Of a stretch of DNA of 64,000 bases, positions 22,307-35,643 are shown piece by piece. The notes beneath the pieces were generated by a model. That model was not told the DNA's origin, searched no databases, and saw only the letters and a list, made by a program, of their open reading frames with translations. The translations under genes and the position numbers were made by a program. Each line of letters begins with the position of its first letter. The first letter of the stretch is position 1. The stretch comes from Gigantopelta aegis. Lineage: Eukaryota > Mollusca > Gastropoda > Neomphalida > Peltospiridae. The stretch covers positions 96,529,500 through 96,593,499 of the forward strand of contig NC_054704.1 in assembly GCF_016097555.1 (NCBI RefSeq). The letters are read 5' to 3'.

Positions 22307-25300
22307 TTAGGCATCCAGATACTTGTGAGTCTCTCTGGGGTTGGTTCCATTCCGTCTGGTGGTGTGGGGGAAACCTTTGTCAGCATGTTTCAAAGCGTGG
22401 AATCGCCATGCCAAGGCAAACAAATTGACCTATGAACACACAACAAACATGTTAATAATGTAATTCATGGAAAAAAATATATTTAAAAGAATGTTAATAA
22501 TTCTAATCATGCATCAAATAAAAATAATAAAAAATGTAATAAAGTATAAGCGTTAGTGCATGGGTTAACTCAATACAATCTCTGTAATGCTGCTTTTTGT
22601 GTACACCTGCATGGTAACAAAGTCCCATTCATTAATAATAGTTTGGGTGACAGCTGTCTAATTCAGCACTCTATGAATACCAGGACATTTTATCAATCCC
22701 GGGACCAGGTTTTAACTCAGTTGGTAATGCATTCGTTTGAGTTTCTTGGGTCAGAGATGGAATCCTTTCATCCAGTTCCCCATGATGGCTATATCAAAGG
22801 CCAAGGAATAGTACATAAAAATATCTTTTGCTGCTATTGGAAAAATGTATCGGGTTTCCTCTGAAGACTATATATCAGAATTACCAAATGTTTGACATCC
22901 AATATGTTCATGTCATTAAACAAAACAAATCTTTGAATCTGATTTCGAAAGAGCCTACTGTACACAAATATGTAACTTTTCACTGGTGATTAATTCACAT
23001 GGATCGATAGCACAGTTGTTTGATCTAACCCATGCTCTGATACAGAGATGTTTTTGAAAGTTTACTTTATATTATTTTTTAAAAACTTTTTATTTATTAT
23101 TTAAAAAATAAAATAAAATGCACTTTACAAAATAAACAAATGTGGATTAGCATAAGCAAAATGCTTCTAACATACTAGTAAACATTTCATAGACATCTGG
23201 GTTTTTTAAATCAGAAATAATCTATACAAAATACAGAAATAGTAAAGACATCTATTCATTTAGAACAAATACAAACATTAATTCCCTCCCAAATGAAAAC
23301 AAAAAAAGGTTTTGCATATACATGTATGATAGTTTAATAAGGCAAAAGCCAAAACTTTATCAATTTGGCAAATTTGTCAGAAGATCTTCAGGCAAATTCA
23401 TGTTTCAGTTTGCCTAACAAAATATAACAAAGCAAAACACTTAAAGGAAATATATTTAATTTTAAATTAGCTTCGGTTAAATAATAATTAAATATATAAA
23501 TTTGTCAAATTCAACATTAATTTGTATTTGGCAAATAACATTTTAAAGCCTGAATTATATTCAGGTTAGGGTGGCTTTATCTTCAGTCAGCGGACCAAAT
23601 TCTCTTGCTGGACCTATTCTCTGATTGTTTTTCCCATTCCCAGCAGTGCCCATGACTGGTATATCAAAGGTAATGGTATGTGCTGACGTATCTGTGGGAA
23701 AGTGCTTATAAATGATCCCTTACAGCTAATACAAAGTAGCAAGTTTCATCAGAAGATTATAGATGTGTGACAATGACCAAATGTTTGACACCCAATAACC
23801 GATGATTAATATAATCAATGTTCTCTAGTGGTGTCAATAAACAAAACAAACTTCAACTTTTATATTCAGCTTACAGGAATAAAGCCATCCTTTTTGTTCT
23901 CATTCTCCAGAGTCGCGAGTTCCTCAGGGGAGAGAAGCGGGAAGCGGACATACTGTACAACACCCTCGCCAACCTCTGACACGTGCTTGCCAAGGACAAC
24001 CTAAATAATATTAATACATCAGAGAAAACACAAAATTATCATTACTGGCTTCCAAGAGAAAGATTTTCCACCACATGTGACATTCCGTCTTTAAAACACC
24101 AGTAACAGAATTAGCATGCAGCTACATGTATAGTCCAGAAGAAGCAATTAAATATTAATTCGCTCGATTAAAATCGTCTTCTTTTTTTCTCCTTTCTTGA
24201 ATGAGTCAGCCTGAGTACTAGGTGTATTCTAGAGAGAACTAGTTCTTGGAATGTGGAGTCAAATATTTATATATATTGATGGAGAGAAATATGGGATCAC
24301 ACCAACACTAACAGGAAAGAGTGACTGCAACCAAAACTCTTATCCATAATTAATGTCAGGAAGTTAACCGTGTTATTGACATTCGATGTCACAATACATA
24401 TTTTATTTTTTACAAACATTATGACACTAATACTGACTGAAATGTGGTCTACAATACCACATTTCTTTCTCTCAGTATATTTATAGTATAAGGATTTTCA
24501 CATTTAATTAAAGAGGAAAAGGAAAAAGATTACATATACTGGTTATGTAGACCCATCTATCATTAAAACAGTAAAGAAAAGGAATATATGTTTTTGCAAC
24601 ACCCCAGCACATTGTTTAATAAGTGTTTACTTTTTTCGTATTAAAAACACCAATGTGCTGAATGTTGAAGAGATCAAACCAACAAGCTCTAAATATCAGT
24701 GATTCAAGATAAATATTACTACATAAAATAATAACTGTTGGTGAAATTTTTGTCTAGGGACAATTTCACAACCTCGAAAAATTGTGGACTCCTGAGATAA
24801 GAGATATATACACATGTATAAGAGCCCTTATTTGAACTAGCAGACTGACCGAGTTTACAGTGGCCCACTCTTTGACAGCACGGTAGATGTCCAGCTCATC
24901 CATTGTTAGGTTGTCACTCTGCAAGATTGTCGATAGAGATTCACTCGACATTTCCTGGAAACTTTTTGACTTGAAGACATTCTAAAAAAATAATATATAT
25001 AAAACATAATAATTAGAATCTATGTGTGATATGAAACTAGTGTTTGAAATTGGCCTAAATTTCATAATTGATTATCAGTTATAATTAGTTAGCACTAACC
25101 TATCAAATTTTTATTATTAAAGTTCTAACTATTCACACCTATGTTCACCAGAATAGATTCTATAAAGTTTTAAAATGGTATCTTTACTATCGATTCAATA
25201 TCGGTTTTCTTTTGTCTACCCATGAAAACAAATGTCTTTCATCATTTAGACTGTATGAACATTTAGACTGTAAGAATAAGTAGAGTTAAAAATGTTCATG

Positions 25301-28300
25301 ACAATGAATTATCACAAAGCTAGAATTCAATGTTCAGTTATAATTGTTTATGAGAACACCACTACGTGATTCCCCATTATGTTTACCTAATCAACACCAA
25401 AATCTAAACTATAATGTAATATGTAAAGTTCTACAGGCATTTGAGTGTGTGTGTGTGGGGGGGGGGGGGGGGGGGGGGAGAGTAGGAGTTGATCCCCACA
25501 TTCCAAATTAATTTTCTTTATAAAAATGTATTCCACCCCCCACTCGTCTAGAACCCCACCCCCCTCCCCGAATACATTCCTGCACACATGCCTAACAGTA
25601 TAGATGTAGACCACTTATAGAATTATTTATATAAGTAAATAAAATATGTGTTATGGCAGAGCCAGAATTATCAATGAAGTGGTATATGTGATCCCAAACC
25701 ACCAGTGACTCTCTTTTCCCAACCCAACCACAGATCCACTTTCCAGACAATTGCCATTCTGAATTTGTCATGCTTCACTAGAACTTTATGCAAATACATG
25801 TATAACTCATTAACCACATAATTGGTTACCTAAGATTTTAAAATATTGTCCATGATTCACCCTGTTCATTGCCAAATTAGCCAAAAGCTAATTTTCATAC
25901 AAAGTGACTACATCATTTAGTCTTTGATTAATAAAATTTTCTTTAAATTAACCACTTTTGAATCATTTTCAAGGAAATACTCTACACATCTACAAATTGG
26001 CAAAAACAAACATCTTTCCAGTGACCAGCCTTGGGCTATGAAGCCTACACCTACCAGCCTCAGAGCCAGTCACTTACCCACCACACTAGCAAGCCTAGTA
26101 CATTAGGACTGCACAAAAGTAATTATGTATATAGATGGCCAAGTGAGCTTGTCTTTGGGCAAGACCATCCAGCTGCAAGAACTCATTAAGTGCGAGATGT
26201 CCTGGTTATTACAATAAACTCATTATCTCACCACACACCTACTGTGGACGCTCAGAGCACGCACATGTCAACTCCAAAACTAATCATGGAATAGCATTCT
26301 GTATCAGAGAACTGACCATTGCTTGGGTTTGCCACAATTTTGGCAACTTGGGTTTGCAGGGTGTGAGATAGTAATTTATTTGAGGGAGTCTGTGTGACTG
26401 GCACAAAGTTCTAAAAAAGCTGAGTCATATACATTGTATTTGTAGGAGTCAGTGTGATTCACCCAACTGAAAAATGGGAGGTACACACATGTATGTAATA
26501 TATTTCTGGGAATCCGTGTCATCGACTCACACAACTGAAAAATGGGAGTCATGTCATATATGTCATTATCGACTAACACAACTAAAAAATGGGAGTCATG
26601 TCATATATTTGTAGGTGTCAGTGTGACTTCCACAACTGAAAAACAGCACTCAACAACAGGATCGAGTCAATTTATTTTGACAAAAACAAATATACATGTA
26701 TAACTTAAGTACACATGAAGCACTGGCATTCAAACCAAACACAGACTTTGTGGACAATTTGCTTTTTATGACATATCATGCTTGACAAAATGTATGACAT
26801 TTACAAACAAGAACTGTTCTCTTAGATCATACTTCATTCAGTATGTTGAGTTTGCATACAAATTTGATGAAGTACACATGCAATTCATTTTCGTTCCTGT
26901 CCATTGAGCTTAATAAAGCTGATCTTGTGCAGTCTTTCAAGTTTCAAGTTGTATCTGCCATCTTTGACTACAGTATGATTTGAACAGAGAATAGGGCCTC
27001 CACAAGTCCAAAATATTGGACTCGAGTACTCAAGGGTCAAACCTGACCTGGACCCGAGTACCCAACACTTACACTAGAAGATGATGAGATTATGGCATAA
27101 AGTAAAATAGCATTATGCATCTTAATTCCATAGCTGAACATGGATGCCAAATCATGCCATTGTATTGTATTTAGAAACTGGTTGATATGTTCAATGTTAT
27201 GATGGCTGGATGGCCGGCCCATTTAAAAAGAGAAACTAGCGCATGATCATATAATTATTGTGTATCTTATATCGTTGATTATCTACTGCTGAAATTATTG
27301 TCCTACATTGTCCATTGTATTATAGGTGATCATTGTATTCCACCGTGTATGGGTACTCGAATCCTGTGAACGGACTCAAGTCTTGCTAGACTCTAACCAT
27401 GCCCGAGTACTCTAGTACTCGTGGAAACTCTAACAGAGAAGCTTGTCAAGACATCCAGTAGCCACTAACAACAATCTTATAGCAAATTACATCACACAGT
27501 AGCAACTTTGACAACATGGTGAATTATAGTGCAGAATGTATAGATGTCTTTATTTGGTACTGTCCTGTGAGTGGTGTTTTCATAAGCCATCACTGTAAAC
27601 ATAATCTGAATGATGAAACTGTTTCCCATAATCAAAACCATACCTCTGCACAATACAGAGTCAAAAGGAAATTTTGACAAAATGATGATTACTTCTATAG
27701 ATCTCTATCAATTGACCCATCTACAGGAGGACTGCCACATCCAAAGAGTAGATGTTCAGTCTTTTCCATGCTCAAACTCAAGGCCAGCTGAAGATCAGTC
27801 TCCTTAATTGATTCCAGGTGAGCAATCACATGAAGTTTCAAATGGAAAATTCATTAAAAATATTTATTTCAAGGTGATCAATTTGCAGGTCTCCGAAACC
27901 TTTCCAGGCAAGTGTGTAGGGGACCAGAATTGATAACTTGCCTTTATCGGCAAAAACTGGATGGTCATCCCAATCACTACCACATGAAATTTAGAATATC
28001 AGTTAGCATCTAGTACATCTAGTGTCGAACATAAAGGTTGCTTTCAGTACTCACACTGGGCCACTTTGTGGCATTTCCAAATACACACACCTTTATTTTT
28101 GTTTTTTTAACTAACGGAAACACCATTACTTACTGCCGTATTTTGCTCTATAAAGGCCAGTGCTTGTCCCTTCATTTCATCCTGGCCAAACGTCACTGCC
28201 GCCTGCATGATGTCACACGCATTGGAGACCGTCAGATGACCCATCAAGTAGTCACAACATAACTGGGGATGAAAAACCACTTTTATTGTAGTAAATTGTA

Positions 28301-31300
28301 TTACAATGTTCTATTTTAATAAAAAATATATATAGTTTACAGATACAATTTTATCTTCAAACTATAGGATATTTCAACAAAAATTACAAAAGTCAAACAA
28401 ATTAAACACTGTGTATGTATATATATATATATATATATATATGCAAATATCAGTAATCATAGGTATTATTATATTGATAAATATAGTACTAGCAGGATAT
28501 AATGTTTTTGATCAGTGCAAAGAAGTTAAAAGTTTGTTTCCACTAGTGCACATTGATCAATTAATCATTAGTTATTATTGGATGGCAAACATGTGGTAAC
28601 TCTGACAATTGTGTATTAATAATTATATAACAATATTAAAAAAGGAATGACAAATAATGCTAAAAACAATGTACAGGTATTTAGTTGTGACAAATATAAT
28701 GAATACTTGATACTCATTGCGAAATGAAATGGTTTTATCAGTAAATGAAAACTCAGTCTGTAGTGACTTTGTTATACCCCAAAATGTTTGTTAACTAGCC
28801 TTGGTCAATTGAATTCAAAAGCAGTATAACATAGTGTAAGTTCAGTAGAATTAAGCTGTAAGTTTCACTTTATATTATATAAAATGTTTAAGTTTCAAGT
28901 GCTTTATAAATTCAATAGATGTTTATAATGAATTTAGCAGCAGTACAAAATCAATATACCTTTTGGAGATCATCAAGTCCATATTCCAAAGCAGTGGCAA
29001 GAACATCTGCTGCCTGAAATGAATATTTAAAAAAATACATATACATGTATATAAATCAAATACCAGTATAATCATGAACCTTATGTCATCTCTCTGTGTG
29101 TGTGTGTGTGTGTGTGTGTGCGTGCGTGTGTGCGTGAGTAGGGGGTGGTGAGTGGATTTGGAAATGAAGCAAAAAGGGAAAAGATTGCATAACTATTTTA
29201 ATAAGTTTTTATATTTTAAAAAGGAAGACAATAAGGAGAAAAATATGACTGAAAATATACATTTCCCATTAAATCCCGGAATATATAGCTACCTGTACAA
29301 CTGAACTAAAGCAAAGAAATATTAACAGTAATTATGCTTAACATGACCAAAGCACAGATTACAGCTATTTGATGTTTAACATAGTTATTTGGACACTTGG
29401 TCTGAAGAATGTATGGTAGTAGAGAAAACCTGTTGCCATCGAATAGGCTACTCTTATCAAAAAGAAGCAAGAGATCTTTTATATACACAATCCCACTGAT
29501 ATGATTAAACAGTCTGAGGCAACTGGCTGGGACAGAAATAAATTTGAGTCCACTAAGGGTGATCGATCCTCTGACCAATCACACCTCAGGTGGTCACTCT
29601 ACAAGTAAGCTACACCTTGTCCCAAACTAAACCAGGCCTCTGACCAATCACACCTCAGGTAGTCACTCTACAGGTAAACTACACCCCACCCAAACTAAAC
29701 CAGGCCTCTGACCAATCACACCTCAGGTAGTCACTCTACAGGTAAACTACACCCCACCCAAACTAAACCAGGCCTCTGACCAATCACACCTCAGGTAGTC
29801 ACTCTACAGGTAAACTACACCCCACCCAAACTAAACCAGGCCTCTGACCAATCACACCTCAGGTGGTACTCTACAGGTAAACTACACCCCACCCAAACTA
29901 AACCAGGCCTCTGACCAATCACACCTCAGGTGGTACTCTACAGGTAAACTACACCCCACCAAAACTAAACCAGGCCTCTGACCAATCACACCTCAGGTGG
30001 TACTCTACAAGTAAACTACACCCTGTCCCAAACTAAACCAGGCCTCTGACCAATCACACCTCAGGTAGTCACTCTACAGGTAAACTACACCTCACCCAAA
30101 CTAAACCAGGCCTCTGACCAATCACACCTCAGGTAGTCACTCTACAGGTAAACTACACCCCACCCAAACTAAACCAGGCCTCTGACAAATCACACCTCAG
30201 GTGGTACTCTACAGGTAAACTACACCCCACCCAAACTAAACCAGGCCTCTGACCAATCACACCTCAGGTGGTACTCTACAAGTAAACTACACCCCACCCA
30301 AACTAAACCAGGCCTCTGACCAATCACACCTCAGGTGGTACTCTACAAGTAAACTACACCCTGTCCCAAACTAAACCAGGCCTCTGACCAATCACACCTC
30401 AGGTGGTACTCTACAAGTAAGCTACACCTTGTCCCAAACTAAACCAGGCCTCTGACCAATCACACCTCAGGTAGTCACTCTACAGGTAAACTACACCCAA
30501 CCCAAACTAAACCAGGCCTCTGACCAATCACACCTCAGGCAGTCACTCTACAGGTAAACTACACCCCACTCAAACTAAACCAGGCATCTGACCAATCACA
30601 CCTCAGGTAGTCACTCTACAGGTAAACTACACCCCACCCAAACTAAACCAGGCCTCTGACCAATCACACCTCAGGTGGTACTCTACAAGTAAACTACACC
30701 CTGTCCCAAACTAAACCAGGCCTCTGACCAATCACACCTCAGGTAGTCACTCTACAGGTAAACTACACCCCACCCAAACTAAACCAGGCCTCTGACCAAT
30801 CACACCTCAGGTAGTCACTCTACAGGTAAACTACACCCCACCCAAACTAAACCAGGCCTCTGACCAATCACACCTCAGGTAGTCACTCTACAGGTAAACT
30901 ACACCCCACCCAAACTAAACCAGGCCTCTGACCAATCACACCTCAGGTAGTCACTCTACAGGTAAACTACACCCCACCCAAACTAAACCAGGCCTCTGAC
31001 CAATCACACCTCAGGTGGTACTACACCCTACAGGTCAGGTGGTACTCTACAGGTACACCCCACCCAAACTAAACCAGGCCTCTGACCAATCACACCTCAG
31101 GTGGTACTCTACAGGTAAACTACACCCCACCCAAACTAAACCAGGCCTCTGACCAATCACACCTCAGGTGGTACTCTACAAGTAAACTACACCCTGTCCC
31201 AAACTAAACCAGGCCTCTGACCAATCACACCTCAGGTAGTCACTCTACAGGTAAACTACACCCCACCCAAACTAAACCAGGCCTCTGACCAATCACACCT

Positions 31301-34300
31301 CAGGTAGTCACTCTACAGGTAAACTACACCCCACCCAAACTAAACCAGGCCTCTGACAAATCACACCTCAGGTGGTACTCTACAGGTAAACTACACCCCA
31401 CCCAAACTAAACCAGGCCTCTGACCAATCACACCTCAGGTGGTACTCTACAAGTAAACTACACCCTGTCCCAAACTAAACCAGGCCTCTGACCAATCACA
31501 CCTCAGGTGGTACTCTACAAGTAAGCTACACCTTGTCCCAAACTAAACCAGGCCTCTGACCAATCACACCTCAGGTAGTCACTCTACAGGTAAACTACAC
31601 CCAACCCAAACTAAACCAGGCCTCTGACCAATCACACCTCAGGCAGTCACTCTACAGGTAAACTACACCCCACTCAAACTAAACCAGGCCTCTGACCAAT
31701 CACACCTCAGGTAGTCACTCTACAGGTAAACTACACCCCACCCAAACTAAACCAGGCCTCTGACCAATCACACCTCAGGTGGTACTCTACAAGTAAACTA
31801 CACCCTGTCCCAAACTAAACCAGGCCTCTGACCAAACACACCTCAGGTAGTCACTCTACAGGTAAACTACACCCCACCCAAACTAAACCAGGCCTCTGAC
31901 CAATCACACCTCAGGTGGTACTCTACAGGTAAACTACACCCCACCCAAACTAAACCAGGCCTCTGACCAATCACACCTCAGGTGGTACTCTACAAGTAAA
32001 CTACACCCTGTCCCAAACTAAACCAGGCCTCTGACCAATCACACCTCAGGTAGTCGCTCTACAGGTAAACTACACCCCACCCAAACTAAACCAGGCCTCT
32101 GACCAATCACACCTCAGGTAGTCGCTCTACAGGTAAACTACACCCCACCCAAACTAAACCAGGCCTCTGACCAATCACACCTCAGGTAGTCACTCTACAG
32201 GTAAACTACACCCCACCCAAACTAAACCAGGCCTCTGACCAATCACACCTCAGGTAGTCACTCTACAAGTAAACTACACCCTGTCCCAAACTAAACCAGG
32301 CCTCTGACCAATCACACCTCAGGTAGTCACTCTACAGGTAAACTACATCCCACCCAAACTAAACCAGGCCTCTGACCAATCACACCTCAGGTAGTCACTC
32401 TACAAGTAAACTACACCCTGTCCCAAACTAAACCAGGCCTCTGACCAATCACACCTCAGGTAGTCACTCTACAGGTAAACTACACCCCACCCAAACTAAA
32501 CCAGGCCTCTGACCAATCACACCTCAGGTAGTCACTCTACAAGTAAACTACACCCTGTCCCAAACTAAACCAGGCCTCTGACCAATCACACCTCAGGTAG
32601 TCACTCTACAGGTAAACTACACCCCACCCAAACTAAACCAGGCCTCTGACCAATCACACCTCAGGTAGTCACTCTACAGGTAAACTACACCCCACCCAAA
32701 CTAAACCAGGCCTCTGACCAATCACACCTCAGGTGGTACTCTACAGGTAAACTACACCCCACCCAAACTAAACCAGGCCTCTGACCAATCACACCTCAGG
32801 TGGTACTCTACAGGTAAACTACACCCCACCCAAACTAAACCAGGCCTCTGACCAATCACACCTCAGGTGGTACTCTACAAGTAAACTACACCCTGTCCCA
32901 AACTAAACCAGGCCTCTGACCAATCACACCTCAGGTAGTCACTCTACAGGTAAACTACACCCCACCCAAACTAAACCAGGCCTCTGACCAATCACACCTC
33001 AGGTAGTCACTCTACAGGTAAACTACACCCCACCCAAACTAAACCAGGCCTCTGACAAATCACACCTCAGGTGGTACTCTACAGGTAAACTACACCCCAC
33101 CCAAACTAAACCAGGCCTCTGACCAATCACACCTCAGGTGGTACTCTACAAGTAAACTACACCCTGTCCCAAACTAAACCAGGCCTCTGACCAATCACAC
33201 CTCAGGTGGTACTCTACAAGTAAGCTACACCTTGTCCCAAACTAAACCAGGCCTCTGACCAATCACACCTCAGGTAGTCACTCTACAGGTAAACTACACC
33301 CAACCCAAACTAAACCAGGCCTCTGACCAATCACACCTCAGGTAGTCACTCTACAAGTAAGCTACACCACGTCCCAAACTAAACCAGGCCTCTGACCAAT
33401 CACACCTCAGGTAGTCACTCTACAGGTAAACTACACCCCACCCAAACTAAACCAGGCCTCTGACCAATCACACCTCAGGTAGTCACTCTACAGGTAAACT
33501 ACACCCTGTCCCAAACTAAACCAGGCCTCTGACCAATCACACCTCAGGTAGTCACTCTACAGGTAAACTACACCCTGTCCCAAACTAAACCAGGCCTCTG
33601 ACCAATCACACCTCAGGTAGTCACTCTACAAGTAAGCTACACCCTGTCCCAAACTAAACCAGGCCTCTGACCAATCACACCTCAGGTAGTCACTCTACAG
33701 GTAAACTACACCCTGTCCCAAACTAAACCAGGCCTCTGACCAATCACACCTCAGGTAGTCACTCTACAAATAAGCTACACCCTGTCCCAAACTAAACCAG
33801 GCCTCTGACCAATCACACCTCAGGTAGTCACTCTACAGGTAAACTACACCCCACCCAAACTAAACCAGGCATCTGACCAATCACACCTCAGGTAGTCACT
33901 CTACAAGTAAACTACACCCTGTCCCAAACTAAACCAGGCCTCTGACCAATCACACCTCAGGTAGTCACTCTACAGGTAAACTACACCCCACCCAAACTAA
34001 ACCAGGCCTCTGACCAATCACACCTCAGGTAGTCACTCTACAAGTAAACTACACCCTGTCCCAAACTAAACCAGGCCTCTGACCAATCACACCTCAGGTA
34101 GTCACTCTACAGGTAAACTACACCCCACCCAAACTAAACCAGGCCTCTGACCAATCACACCTCAGGTAGTCACTCTACAAGTAAACTACACCCTGTCCCA
34201 AACTAAACCAGGCCTCTGACCAATCACACCTCAGGTAGTCACTCTACAGGTAAACTACACCCCACCCAAACTAAACCAGGCCTCTGACCAATCACACCTC

Positions 34301-35587
34301 AGGTGGTACTCTACAAGTAAGCTACACCCTGTCCCAAACTAAACCAGGCCTCTGAAAATTACAAGAACGACCGTTTCATTTTCACAATACTCATACAATT
34401 TTAATTTTGCGTAACCTTTTCTTCATTTACATATTATATATAGGACAGTATTTACCTGAAAATAACAGGTTATACAAAATACAAAAAGTAAATGCAGCGG
34501 TAAATCCATGAAATATTTTGTGAGGAGGAAGAAGAGGACTAATGGGAAACGGGCACATGGACCAACTCGTCAAAAGGGCAAACTAATGAGAGAAAAAAAT
34601 AAAAAAGAAGAAAAAAGGTATCCGCCTTGAAAATGGGTTCCCTAAATGGGTTACATAACTTTTCAATTCTCAGAATCGTGTAAAACTAAAGAAGACAGCA
34701 TGAAGATACGGACCGTCTTGGACGAGAGCGTCACACAGTTGGTGTAGATGAACTCCAGCATGGCGAGGAAGACCTCAGGAGCCATGTCCGACAACACCAG
34801 CGGAACATCGCGGTCCCCACTCTTCGGGTTCTGAGCCTGCTCGGCAAACATGGCTTTGAAAACAGCACATCGTGATGCCAGGATGCAGCGGTGTGCGTAC
34901 ACAGTCTTTCTGTTGGGGCCAATCAGAAACTTCAGGTCACTGAAAAATTTTCAAAGTAATTAAAACAATGATGTACTAGTATTTAACAACCCAACCTAGT
35001 TAGGTTCACTCTTTGTAAATCTGAGAGCACCAGTCTACCATTATAGATGGGTTTTTATATGTTATTATTATTTTTAATTTTTTTTTTTTGGAGGGGTGGG
35101 TAACGTTTAATAGGACTGATGTAAAGCTCAATTAACTGAATAAATAAATAAAAATATGTGTATTTAAAAAAAAAGTCTTAATAAAATTTAAATGTTACAA
35201 CTTATGAAACATTTTGCAATAATATGACTTTGACCTAACCAGTTCTGGTTGTAAGCCCTTTATTTATACAGAATGCAAATACTTGTTACGGTGTTACCAG
35301 TAGATCATATTATATTTAATCAGTGATGTTTTCAGGTGTCAAATAGATTCCCATCTGCATTAAACGATGATAGAAATAGACTCCAATCTTTATCTCAGAT
35401 GAAAGAAATGGAAATGTAGGTGGAAAATTGATACATATTTTGTAACATGTGCAAAAGAATTTTAAAGAATTTTTAAAAGTTGAAAGTGATTCTGTATAGC
35501 CTCAGCCTTTCATGTACATTTGTATTTGGTACATAAATATATAGAGCCAAATTGACAAAGCATATTTTTCTTAAACACAGACATTTA

Positions 35588-35643
<56 letters not shown>

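Noticed and set aside
29568..34355. CRISPR-like or other regularly spaced array
   Set aside because: Units are contiguous, with no unique spacers, and the context is a eukaryotic intron.
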